Source of the DNA: CAVRQM01 sp963723455
Lineage (GTDB): Bacteria; Pseudomonadota; Alphaproteobacteria; Acetobacterales; Acetobacteraceae
Length of the DNA stretch: 64,000 nt
Reading direction: 5' to 3'
NCBI GenBank assembly: GCA_963723455.1
Contig: CAVRQM010000004.1
Location: forward strand, 323,716-387,715
A program made the position numbers and the translations under genes. How positions within the stretch are numbered: position 1 is the first letter of the stretch; each line of letters starts with the position of its first letter. The notes under the pieces were generated by a model that saw only the letters and a program-made list of their open reading frames with translations, had not been told where the DNA came from and made no database searches. Positions 46,965 through 54,853 of the stretch are shown one piece after another.

Positions 46965-48214
46965 GGCGGCGGGGCCTGCTGGTCGGGCTGGCGGGATGTC
47001 TGGGCGCCCGGCAGGCGGCTGCGGCCGCAGCGCGGCCGGACGCGGATGCGGTGCTGCTGACGGTGCGCGTCGAGGCCGCGCCCGGCGGGCCGCTGGTGCA
47101 GGAGATGGTGCGGCTGACGGTGCGGGCGATCTTCCGCTCGCAGCCCAATCAGGTGACGCTGGAGCCGCCGGCCTTCGCCGATGCGCGCTGGCTGCCGCTG
47201 GGCGAAGATACCTGGGGCCAGGTCAGTCTGGGCGGCCCGCAGCGGGTGCTGCTGGAGCGGCGGCTCGCGTGGTTCGCGCAGCGCAGCGGTGCGCTGGAGA
47301 TCGGCCCGTTCGTGCTGCGCGCCACGCTGACCGCGCCGGATGGCGGGCGCGCGCCGGTCGAGCGCCGCTCGGCGCCGGTCACCCTTGCGGTCGGCCCCGC
47401 GCCGGCCGACGCGCCGGCCTGGTGGCTGCCGGCCGCCTCGCTGCGCCTGCTTAACTCATGGAGCATCGCGCCGGCCGCCCTGCCGATCGGCGCAGTGACC
47501 CGGCGCACCCTGGTCATCGAGGCGGCCGGGGTCGAGGCGGCGCAGCTTCCAGCGCTGCCGCGGCTGGACGCGCCGGGGGTGATTGCCTTCGCCCGGCCGG
47601 TCGTCGCGCGCACCATGCTGACCCCGGCCGGGCCGGTGGCGCGCGCGACCTATGTCTGGGACATCAAGCCGGTGTCGGACGCCCCGGCGACGCTGCCGGA
47701 AATCCGCGTGCCATGGTTCGACACCGCGGCGCGGAGCATGCGCGAGGCGATCGTGCCGGCGGTACGGGTCAGCCTGTTCGACGCGGGCGCCGCGGCGGCG
47801 GCGCCCGGTCCCATCCGGGGAGGACGTCCGGGAGCCGGACAGCTGCGTCCCGGCCTGCGCGGGATTGCCGCCGGCGCCGCGGCGTTCCTGCTGGGCAGCG
47901 CGGCGCTGCGCGCGCCGCGGCTGCCGATCCGCTCGGCGATGGCGCGCGTGGCGCTGGCCTGGGCGGTGCGGCAGGCGGTGCGGCGCGGCGACGTGGGCCG
48001 GCTGCGCGCGCTGCTGGCCAGCGCATCAGGACCGGAGTCGGTGCGCCGCGCGCGTGCGGCATTGGACCGGCATCTGTACGCAGCGCCGCCCGGTCCGATG
48101 CCGCCGACGCGCGGATTGGCCTGGGCGCTGCTGACAAGTCCGGCAGCGACGCGCGACGCGGGCAACGGCGATGACGCCAGCGGCGGTCCCGCGCGATGGC
48201 GCGGCCCAGCCTAA
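46961..48214 (+). CDS. batD: BatD-like protein
   Basis: Last gene of the moxR-Bat operon, ~418 residues. Signal peptide VRRRGLLVGLAGCLGARQAA precedes immunoglobulin-like beta domains (VLLTVRVEAAPGGPLVQEMV, NQVTLEPPAFADARWLPLGE, LNSWSIAPAALPIGAVTRRT, ATYVWDIKPVSDAPATLPEI). A hydrophobic segment (GIAAGAAAFLLGSAAL) and a helical cytoplasmic tail follow. BatD is a periplasmic-facing partner of BatA/B. The start is GTG 46961, overlapping the batC stop; GTG 46958 is one codon earlier. It converges with rhmD with no gap. Confidence 0.85.
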   Translation: MRRRGLLVGLAGCLGARQAAAAAARPDADAVLLTVRVEAAPGGPLVQEMVRLTVRAIFRSQPNQVTLEPPAFADARWLPLGEDTWGQVSLGGPQRVLLERRLAWFAQRSGALEIGPFVLRATLTAPDGGRAPVERRSAPVTLAVGPAPADAPAWWLPAASLRLLNSWSIAPAALPIGAVTRRTLVIEAAGVEAAQLPALPRLDAPGVIAFARPVVARTMLTPAGPVARATYVWDIKPVSDAPATLPEIRVPWFDTAARSMREAIVPAVRVSLFDAGAAAAAPGPIRGGRPGAGQLRPGLRGIAAGAAAFLLGSAALRAPRLPIRSAMARVALAWAVRQAVRRGDVGRLRALLASASGPESVRRARAALDRHLYAAPPGPMPPTRGLAWALLTSPAATRDAGNGDDASGGPARWRGPA

Positions 48215-49398
48215 TCAGCGCGCGTACGGCCGGTGCAGCGCGCAGTCCGGGTTCAGCCGCACGCCGAAGCCCGGCGTGTCCGGCAGCTTCATCCGCCCGC
48301 CCACCGGCAGCGGCTCGTCCAGCAGCAGCGGGTGCATCATCGGCACCACCTCGTCCGCCTTCGGCGCCATCATCAGGAACTCGGTGAACGGGCTGTTATG
48401 CCGGGTGATGACGAAATGATAGCTGTACACGCTGCTGAGCCGTGCGGCACGACCAGCACGCCGCGCGCATCGGCCAGGGCGGAGATCTTGATCAGCTCGG
48501 TGATGCCGCCGCACCAGCCGACATCCGGCTGGATCAGGTCGCAGCATTCCATCTCCAGCAGCATGCGAAAGCCCCAGCGCGTCGCTTCATGCTCGCCGGT
48601 GGTCACCATCATCCCCGGCGGCACTGCCCGCTTCAGCGCGGCATAGCCCCAGTAATCATCGGGCGGCAGCGCCTCCTCGATCCATTTCAGGCCGTGCGCG
48701 TGGGCGGCGTGCGGCCAGTCGGGTGGCATAGTTCAGGTCCAGGCTCATCCAGCAGTCGAACATCAGCCAGAAATCGTCGCCGACGCGGCCGCGCATGTCG
48801 GCCAGTTTCTCCACCGTGCGCTTCAGGCCCGCATCGCCCTCGGCAGGCCCGTGCTGCACCGGCATCTTGCCGCCGATGAACCCCATCTGCTTGGCCAGGT
48901 CGGGCCGCGCGCCGGTGGCATAGAATTGCAGCTCGTCCCGCACCGCGCCGCCCAGCAGGTGGTACACCGGCTCGCCGCGCAGCTTTCCCAGCAGATCCCA
49001 CAGCGCCAGATCGACGCCGCTGATGGCGTTCACCACCAGATCCCTTGCGGCCGTAGTACAGCGTGGCGAAATACATCTGGTCCCAGAGCATCTCGACATC
49101 GGTGGCGCGGCGCGCCCTCGAGGAAGCGGGCCAGATGGCGTTCCACGATATAGGCGGCCGGCTCGCCGCCGGTGGTCGCGGCGAAGCCGATCGTGCCGTC
49201 GCTGGCCTCGACCTCCACCACCAGGGTGCCCAGCACATTGATGCCGAAGCTCTGCCGGCTGTCGCGGTATGCTCGGTAGCGCGCCATCGGGGTGGCGATG
49301 TGGTCGTCGATCCAGTGGCCGCCGGCCTGGTCGTGATAGTCGCCGCCGCCGCCGCGCACGACGAACGCGCGCACCGCGCGGATGGTGGGTGTGCCCAT
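48215..49398 (-). pseudogene. rhmD: L-rhamnonate dehydratase (enolase superfamily), four frameshifts
   Basis: Converts L-rhamnonate to 2-keto-3-deoxy-L-rhamnonate in non-phosphorylating rhamnose breakdown. Segments match the family nearly residue for residue: TIRAVRAFVVRGGGGDYHDQ, GGHWIDDHIATPMARYRAYR, WDQMYFATLYYGRKG, NAISGVDLALWDLLGKLRGE, FIGGKMPVQHGP (catalytic Lys region), DDFWLMFDCWMSLDLNYATR, TTGEHEATRWGFRMLLEMEC and HFVITRHNSPFTEFLMMAPK. They are spread over several frames, with breaks near 49115, 49045, 48725 and 48440. Either this is a decayed gene or a cluster of indel errors; no internal stop or missing block is seen apart from the shifts. The ATG is at 49398. The aldolase gene at 49981 could be a pathway neighbour. 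Confidence 0.88.
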
Positions 49399-49456
49399 TG
49401 GACGGCTCCTGTCGCTTCCCGCCCGACCATTACCGAGCGCGACAGCCGTCGCAAGG

Positions 49457-49984
49457 TCAGCCGGGCGCGGCCAGGCGATACAGCGCATGCTCGCGCAACG
49501 GATCGCCCGGCGGCAGGTCCGGATGCGCGAAGTGGCCGGCGAAGCGCATGCCGATGCGCTCCATGACCGCGCGCGAGCGGCGATTGCCGGTGACCGCAAA
49601 CGAGACGATTTCGGGCAGGCGCAGCACGGCAAAACCGTGCTCCAGCGCCGCGCGCGCCGCCTCGGTCGCGTAGCCCTGGCCCCAGAACGGCCGCGCCAGC
49701 CGCCAGCCGATCTCGACCGCCGGCGCGAACGGCAGGTTCGCAGGCGCGTGCTTCAGGCCGACGAAGCCGATGAAGGCGGCCTCTCCCGGGATCTCGGCCG
49801 CCCAGAAGCCGAAGCCGTAGCGGTCGATGTGGTCGCGGACCCGCCCCGCCGTGGCGTCCGACGCCGCCCGGTCCTGCGGGCCGCCGAAGAACTCCCGCAC
49901 CACCGGATCGGCGTTTAGGGCGGCGAACGGAGCGAGGTCATCGTCGCGCCATTGCCGCAGCAACACCCGGGTCGTGCGGATCAC
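49457..49984 (-). CDS. GNAT-family N-acetyltransferase (RimJ/RimL type)
   Basis: A 175-residue acetyl-CoA-dependent acyltransferase. TTRVLLRQWRDDDLAPFAAL opens the fold in the manner of RimJ-like proteins, followed by FWAAEIPGEAAFIGFVGLKH, EIGWRLARPFWGQGYATEAA (acetyl-CoA loop WGxGYATEA) and VSFAVTGNRRSRAVMERIGM. The start is GTG 49984, overlapping the aldolase stop (GTGA). The substrate is unknown. Confidence 0.9.
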   Translation of the reverse strand: MIRTTRVLLRQWRDDDLAPFAALNADPVVREFFGGPQDRAASDATAGRVRDHIDRYGFGFWAAEIPGEAAFIGFVGLKHAPANLPFAPAVEIGWRLARPFWGQGYATEAARAALEHGFAVLRLPEIVSFAVTGNRRSRAVMERIGMRFAGHFAHPDLPPGDPLREHALYRLAAPG

Positions 49985-50601
49985 GCCGGCAGCACCGCCC
50001 TGGCCGCCGCCACGATCGCCGCGCGATCGCCGGCGGCGATCCAGCCCTCGTTGACCAGATTGCCGCCCATGCCGACGAAGGCCGCGCCGGCCGCCAGATA
50101 GGCCTGGTAGTTGCCCGGATCGACGCCGCCGGTCGGACAGAACGCCACGCCGGGGAACACGCTGGCCAGCGCCTTGATGTGCGGCGGCCCGCCGGCCGAG
50201 GCGGCAGGGAAGATCTTGACGATTTCGGCGCCAGCCGCCAGCGCGGCGCGCACTTCGGTCGGCGTGGTCGCGCCCAGCATCAGCACCGCACCGCGCGCCC
50301 GGCACACCGCTGCCAGCGTCGCATCAACCCAGGGCGCGACCACAAACCGCGCCCCCGCGTCCAGGCAGGCGGCGGCGGTCGCGGCGTCCGGCACGGTGCC
50401 CGCGCCCACCAGCAGCCCGGGGTCGCGCGCCAGCTCGGCGATCAGCGCCGGGGCGCCGGGAATGGTCATGGTGATCTCGAACACCCGGAACCCGGCCTCG
50501 CGCAGCCAGGCGATGCCGGTCGCGGCGATGGCGCGGTCGCGCGTCCGCACCACCGGAACCACCCGCGCGGCGCGCAGCCGCTCGATCAACGCCCGTTGCA
50601 T
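49981..50601 (-). CDS. eda: KDPG/KHG-type aldolase
   Basis: Class I (Schiff-base) aldolase of 206 residues, of the 2-dehydro-3-deoxy-phosphogluconate / 4-hydroxy-2-oxoglutarate aldolase family. VVPVVRTRDRAIAATGIAWL, the catalytic Glu in FEITMTIPGAPALI, LLVGAGTVPDAATAAACLDA, the Schiff-base Lys in AEIVKIFPAASAGG and phosphate-site FCPTGGVDPGNYQAYLAAGA are visible. It may cleave KDPG or a related keto-deoxy sugar acid; its closeness to rhmD suggests a role in sugar-acid breakdown, though rhamnonate pathways usually use a different aldolase. Confidence 0.9.
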   Translation of the reverse strand: MQRALIERLRAARVVPVVRTRDRAIAATGIAWLREAGFRVFEITMTIPGAPALIAELARDPGLLVGAGTVPDAATAAACLDAGARFVVAPWVDATLAAVCRARGAVLMLGATTPTEVRAALAAGAEIVKIFPAASAGGPPHIKALASVFPGVAFCPTGGVDPGNYQAYLAAGAAFVGMGGNLVNEGWIAAGDRAAIVAAARAVLPA

Positions 50602-50642
50602 CCGCCAGCCCTCCTGAAGTCGGCGCGCTCATGCCACGCCGC

Positions 50643-50671
50643 TTGACAGGCAACCAAAAGGTTGCTTATTT
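50643..50671 (+). promoter_or_regulatory. ArsR-gene promoter with an internal operator palindrome
   Basis: A -35-like TTGACA lies at 50643-50648 and a weak -10-like TTATTT at 50666-50671, 17 bp apart. Between them sits a perfect inverted repeat GCAACC-AAAA-GGTTGC (50650-50665), suited to a dimeric winged-helix repressor. The start codon follows at 50677 with no ribosome-binding site, so the transcript is probably leaderless or nearly so. This is the likely autoregulatory site of the ArsR-type repressor. Confidence 0.75.
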
Positions 50672-50676
50672 GCGCC

Positions 50677-51000
50677 ATGAGCGAGGACGCCGTGTTCCGG
50701 GCGCTGGCGGATGCCAGCCGCCGGCAGCTGCTGGACCAGCTGCACGCCAGGAGCGGCCAGACGCTCGCCGAGCTATGTCGGGGGCTGGACATGACGCGCC
50801 AGGCGGTCGCCAAGCATCTATCGATCCTGGAGACCGCCAATCTCGTGGCGTGCCGGCGGCACGGCCGGGAGAAGCTGCACTTCCTCAACCCGGTGCCGAT
50901 CAACGACATCGCCGAGCGCTGGATCGGCAAGTTCGAGCGCCCGCGCCTGAGCGCCTTATCAGAACTCAAAAGCAAACTCGAAGGAGAGAACGATGGCTGA
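50677..51000 (+). CDS. ArsR-family winged-helix repressor
   Basis: A 107-residue regulator. The winged-helix shows AVFRALADASRRQLLDQLHA, the recognition region ELCRGLDMTRQAVAKHLSIL and the wing LVACRRHGREKLHFLNPVPI. There are no cysteine metal sites, which fits the subgroup paired with SRPBCC (AHSA1-type) proteins rather than arsenic sensors. The start is ATG 50677 (MSEDAVFRALAD). It overlaps the downstream SRPBCC gene by 8 bp, and the operator palindrome lies in its promoter. Confidence 0.93.
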   Translation: MSEDAVFRALADASRRQLLDQLHARSGQTLAELCRGLDMTRQAVAKHLSILETANLVACRRHGREKLHFLNPVPINDIAERWIGKFERPRLSALSELKSKLEGENDG

Positions 51001-51439
51001 TTCGGGCAGGGAGTTCGTCTATGTGACGTTCATCCGCACGACCCAGGACAAGCTGTGGTCGGCGCTGACCGATCCCGAGTTCATGCGGCGGTACTGGTTC
51101 GGCATGCATATCGAAACCGACTGGAAAGCCGGCGCGTCATGGCGTCTGGCGTTCTCCGATGGCCGCACCGCCGATCGCGGCGAGATCGTCGAAATCGATC
51201 CGCCCAGGCGACTGGTCCTGACATGGCGCAACGAGTGGAAACCCGAGCTGAAGCTGGAAGGCGACACGCGCTGCACGATGGATCTTGAGCCGATGGAGGG
51301 CGCGGTGAAGCTGACCGTCACCCATGCGAGCGATCGCGCCGAATCCAAATTCATCGAGGCGGTCTCGGGCGGCTGGCCGCGCATCCTTTCCAACCTGAAG
51401 TCGCTGCTGGAGACCGGAGAGATCGCGTTGAAAGCCTAG
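50993..51439 (+). CDS. SRPBCC (AHSA1/START-like) domain protein
   Basis: A 148-residue hydrophobic-ligand-binding fold protein. EFVYVTFIRTTQDKLWSALT and DPEFMRRYWFGMHIETDWKA with RRLVLTWRNEWKPE are classic for the AHSA1-type SRPBCC family. WPRILSNLKSLLETGE forms the C-terminal helix. It is co-transcribed with the ArsR repressor. Ligand unknown; the pair is widespread in bacteria. Confidence 0.92.
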   Translation: MADSGREFVYVTFIRTTQDKLWSALTDPEFMRRYWFGMHIETDWKAGASWRLAFSDGRTADRGEIVEIDPPRRLVLTWRNEWKPELKLEGDTRCTMDLEPMEGAVKLTVTHASDRAESKFIEAVSGGWPRILSNLKSLLETGEIALKA

Positions 51440-51470
51440 CGGGCGACGCTCCGTTGCGGCGGCGCGGGCC

Positions 51471-51752
51471 CTATGCCGCGCCGCCGCACAGCGTCTCGTG
51501 CAGCGCGCCGATGCCGGACGCCAGCGCGCCCAGTCCCGTCTCGTGCCGCTGCATCGCGCAACCCAGACCGCGCCACGCATCCTGCAACTCCGCGACAGTG
51601 CCCCGCCAGGCGGCCATGGCTGCGCGCTGCTCAGCCAGCGCCGCCTCCAGGCCGATCAGCGCCCGGTCCAGCCGCCGTCGGCCGGCCTCGCCCGATCTCG
51701 GCCATGCCACGACGATCGCGCCCGCCGTGTCGTCAGCCCCGCTCTCCGCCAC
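51471..51752 (-). CDS. Small unknown helical protein
   Basis: A 93-residue open frame, MAESGADDTAGAIVVAWPRS onward, rich in Ala, Arg and Glu with a long predicted helix (RALIGLEAALAEQRAAMAAW). No family recognised. It lies between the converging SRPBCC gene and the DUF3429 gene. Composition is compatible with coding, but the evidence is weak. Confidence 0.45.
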   Translation of the reverse strand: MAESGADDTAGAIVVAWPRSGEAGRRRLDRALIGLEAALAEQRAAMAAWRGTVAELQDAWRGLGCAMQRHETGLGALASGIGALHETLCGGAA

Positions 51753-51818
51753 ATCGCCCTCCGCCGCCTTTCTGTGAGTTAACGAAGCATGAACGCAGTT
51801 CCGTGGCCAGAGAAAAAT

Positions 51819-52331
51819 TCAGAAAATGATCCGCGCGCCCACCAGCCGCAACGTCAGCACGGTCGCCAGGATCAGCACCACGACAATGCTGAGACACCAG
51901 CGCAGCCACATGTACCCCGGCGGCATCAGCTCGCGGCGGCGCAGCTCCGCCTCGGCCGCCGTGAACGCGACGAAGCCGGCGATCAGGATGGCCAGCGCCG
52001 CCACCGGGGAGCCGAGCAGCAGCAGCACCAGCAGCCCGAGCCAGCCGACCAGCGACGGCAGCACGCCCAGCACCAGCCGGTAGCGCTCGCGCGCCGCCCG
52101 GGCCGCGAACGCCTCGGGCGCCGGGCCGCCCAGGACGAACCCCCAATGCACGCCGCCGACGAAGGCCAGGATCACCGCGCCGTACGCCACCAGCGCGGTC
52201 AGGAAGCGGCTGGCCTGCGCGTCATCTTGGCTGCCCAGCGCGCCCAGGGCGCCGGCGACGAACGGGATCAGGCCGGCCACGCCCAGCAGCAGGGCGAACG
52301 GGGGCAGGCGGCGGTGCATGGCGTGCCTCAT
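51819..52331 (-). CDS. DUF3429 membrane protein
   Basis: A 170-residue integral membrane protein with about five hydrophobic segments: PPFALLLGVAGLIPFVAGAL, ALVAYGAVILAFVGGVHWGF, LVLGVLPSLVGWLGLLVLLL, VAALAILIAGFVAFTAA, and CLSIVVVLILATVLTLRLVG. The GGVHWGF motif marks DUF3429. Function is unknown. The start is ATG 52331 or 52319. Confidence 0.87.
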   Translation of the reverse strand: MRHAMHRRLPPFALLLGVAGLIPFVAGALGALGSQDDAQASRFLTALVAYGAVILAFVGGVHWGFVLGGPAPEAFAARAARERYRLVLGVLPSLVGWLGLLVLLLLGSPVAALAILIAGFVAFTAAEAELRRRELMPPGYMWLRWCLSIVVVLILATVLTLRLVGARIIF

Positions 52332-52384
52332 CGTGCGATTGCGCGCCTATCCTAGGCGGCTTCGGCGACGCGCCGCGATCGGCT

Positions 52385-53719
52385 ATGCTGCCCGGCCTGG
52401 CAATACGGGTTGCGCGGAAGATGGGCGTCGTCGTCGCCGAGGTCGTCGTCGTGCTGCTGCTGATCGGGCTGAACGCCATGTTCGCCATGTCCGAACTGGG
52501 CCTGGTCTCGGCCAACCGCGCGCGGCTGTCGGTGCTGGAAAGCAAGCGCGTCGCCGGCGCCGCGCAGGCCCGCCTGCTGGCCGATGATCCGCAGCGTTTC
52601 CTGCCCACCGTGCAGGTCGGCATCACGCTGGTCAGCATCCTGTCCGGCGTGTTCGGCGCGGCCCGGTTCTCCGACCAGCTGACGCCGGTGCTGGTGCGCG
52701 CCGGGCTGCCGGGGCGCGCGGCGAGCAGCCTGTCGCTGACCGTCGTGGTGCTGGTCATCACGTTCCTGACTCTGGTGCTGGGCGAGCTGGTGCCCAAGCA
52801 GCTCGCCTTGCGCCAGCCGGAGCGGGTGGCCGCCGTGGTCGCGCGGCCGCTGATGCTGCTGTCGCGCCTGACCGCCCCGGTCGTCTGGCTGCTCGGGCGG
52901 TCCACTGCGGCGGTGCTGCGGCTGGTCGGCGCGCATCGCGCGGTCTCGCAGACCGTGACCGAGGAGGAATTGCACGCGCTGCTGGTGGAAGGCGAGCAGA
53001 CCGGGGTGATCGAGACCGAGGAGCGGGGCATGATCGAGCGGGTGCTGCGTCTGGCCGACAAGCCGGTGCGCGCGATCATGACGCCGCGCAACAACCTGGC
53101 CTGGATCGACCGCACCGACACGCCGGCCGAAATCGCCGCGACGCTGAAATCCGAGCCGCATTCGCGCCTGGTGATCTGCGACGGCGGGGTGGACAATCCG
53201 GTGGGCGTGGTGCTGGCCAAGGATCTGCTGAACCGCCTGATCGACGGCCACCCGCTGTCCATCGCCGAGGCGCTGCGCGCGCCCGGCGTCATCCCGGACA
53301 CCGTGACCGCGCTGGACGCGCTGGAGCGGCTGCGCACCGATCCGCTGGGTCTCGCTCTGGTGATGGACGAGTATGGCAGCTTCGAGGGCGTGGTCACCGC
53401 CGCCGACGTGCTGCAGGCGATCACCGGCGAGCCGGAGGCCGCCGCCCCGGCGCCGGGCGATGCGCCGGTCGAGCCCGGGGTGCTGGTGCTGGACGGGATG
53501 ATGCCGGTGGACGAGCTGAAATCGCGCCTGGCGTTGCCGGATTTGCCGGCCGAGGGCAGCTATCACACGCTGGCTGGCCTGATCCTGGCCCTGCTGCGCC
53601 GGGTGCCGCGCGCCGGCGACCGCATCGTGTTCGGCGGCTGGCTGTTCGAGGTGACGGCGATGGAGGGCCGCCGGGTGGACCGGGTGCAGGCCAGCCGCGA
53701 AGCCTTGGCGGAGGGGTAG
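52385..53719 (+). CDS. Hemolysin-type (CNNM/CorC) membrane protein with CBS domains
   Basis: DUF21 transporter domain (VVVVLLLIGLNAMFAMSELG, VQVGITLVSILSGVFGAA, LSLTVVVLVITFLTLVLGEL, then VPKQLALRQPERVA), a CBS pair (MTPRNNLAWIDRTDTPAEIA; LALVMDEYGSFEGVVTAADV) and a C-terminal CorC/HlyC transporter-associated domain (LVLDGMMPVDELKSRLALPD, YHTLAGLILALLRRVPRAGD). This family is linked to Mg2+/Co2+ efflux; older names call it hemolysin. Up to 444 residues; ATG 52421 (MGVVVAEVVVVL) is an equally good start. Confidence 0.92.
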   Translation: MLPGLAIRVARKMGVVVAEVVVVLLLIGLNAMFAMSELGLVSANRARLSVLESKRVAGAAQARLLADDPQRFLPTVQVGITLVSILSGVFGAARFSDQLTPVLVRAGLPGRAASSLSLTVVVLVITFLTLVLGELVPKQLALRQPERVAAVVARPLMLLSRLTAPVVWLLGRSTAAVLRLVGAHRAVSQTVTEEELHALLVEGEQTGVIETEERGMIERVLRLADKPVRAIMTPRNNLAWIDRTDTPAEIAATLKSEPHSRLVICDGGVDNPVGVVLAKDLLNRLIDGHPLSIAEALRAPGVIPDTVTALDALERLRTDPLGLALVMDEYGSFEGVVTAADVLQAITGEPEAAAPAPGDAPVEPGVLVLDGMMPVDELKSRLALPDLPAEGSYHTLAGLILALLRRVPRAGDRIVFGGWLFEVTAMEGRRVDRVQASREALAEG

Positions 53720-53723
53720 GGAC

Positions 53724-54425
53724 ATGCCGCGGCACCGCATGATCGGCCTGATCGGCGGCCTGAGCTGGGAGAGTTCGGCCGAATACTACCGCATCATCAA
53801 CCGCGAGGCGCGCCGCCGGCTCGGCGGCGTCCATTCCGCGCGCTCGCTGATGCTGTCGGTCGATTTCGGCGAGATCGAGACGTTGCAGCACGCCGGCGAA
53901 TGGGATCGGCTCGGCGAGGCGATGGGCGACGCGGCGCGCCGGCTGGAGCGCGGCGGTGCGGAGTTGTTCCTGATCTGCAGCAACACGATGCACCGCATGG
54001 CCGACGACATCGCGGCGCGCGTCGCAATTCCGCTGCTGCACATCGCCGATCCGACGGCGCAGGCGATCCGCGCGGCGGGGCTGTCGCGGGTCGGCCTGCT
54101 GGGGACCGCCTTCACCATGGAGCAGGATTTCTACAAGGGACGGATGAAGGCGGCGCACGGCCTGGACGTTCTCGTGCCGGACGCCGAGGACCGCCGCGTG
54201 GTGCACGACGTCATTTATCGCGAGCTGGTGGCGGGCATCGTGCGCGCCGAGTCGCGCGACGCCTATCGCGCGATCATCGGCCGCCTGATCGCGCGCGGGG
54301 CGGAGGCGGTCATCCTCGGCTGCACCGAGATCATGCTGCTGGTCTCGCAGGCCGACAGCCCGGCGCCGCTGTTCGACACCACCACGCTGCACGCGGTCGC
54401 CGCGGTCGAGCAAGCCCTGGGGTAG
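53724..54425 (+). CDS. Aspartate/glutamate racemase-family protein
   Basis: Cofactor-free amino-acid racemase family protein of 233 residues. It has two catalytic cysteines in LFLICSNTMHRMAD and AVILGCTEIMLLVSQAD. IGLIGGLSWESSAEYYRIIN at the N-terminus and VGLLGTAFTMEQDFYKGRMK are diagnostic of the Asp/Glu racemase (RacX/YgeA-like) group. The substrate (aspartate, glutamate or other amino acids) is not determinable. It follows the CBS-domain gene by 4 bp. Confidence 0.9.
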   Translation: MPRHRMIGLIGGLSWESSAEYYRIINREARRRLGGVHSARSLMLSVDFGEIETLQHAGEWDRLGEAMGDAARRLERGGAELFLICSNTMHRMADDIAARVAIPLLHIADPTAQAIRAAGLSRVGLLGTAFTMEQDFYKGRMKAAHGLDVLVPDAEDRRVVHDVIYRELVAGIVRAESRDAYRAIIGRLIARGAEAVILGCTEIMLLVSQADSPAPLFDTTTLHAVAAVEQALG

Positions 54426-54853
54426 GCTGGCGGCGCAACGACGGGTGCGGCGGTGACTCGCAGGTTCTCCGGCCCTGTCGCCCTTGGTCGGCAATGCCAT
54501 GCAGGACGAATTCGGCCGCTTGTTCACCCGTCACCGCAATGGCCCTGTCAAACACCGCCATGACCGGGGCCAGAAACGGGTCGGCAACGGTCTGGGCCAT
54601 GCGCGATCTCGTGCGCCGGCAGGGGTGCCGATCTGCTATGGAACTTGCCCGCACCAACCCCGTCATTCACCGTCATGGCCGTGCCTGACACGGCCATCCA
54701 CGCAGTGCCGCCGCTACGCAGGGTACAAGGACGCGATGGCCGGCCGGTCGAAGGCGGGCTGCGCGTGACGGGTCAACGGGTCTGCAACGGTCCAGGCCAA
54801 GGACGATCCGCCAACTCCCGATCGAGCGATCGGCGCCGCAGCGCCTCAGTCGC
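54426..54853. other. Gene-free interval with palindrome and imperfect direct repeats
   Basis: 428 bp without a convincing gene. It contains an ATGGCCGTG, 5-nt loop, CACGGCCAT hairpin at 54675-54697. It also has two imperfect direct repeats of the type GGGTC-x-GCAACGGTC-x-GGCCA (around 54578 and 54778) and a further CCGCCATGACCGGGGCC-like segment near 54556. These resemble dispersed intergenic repeats. Confidence 0.55.
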
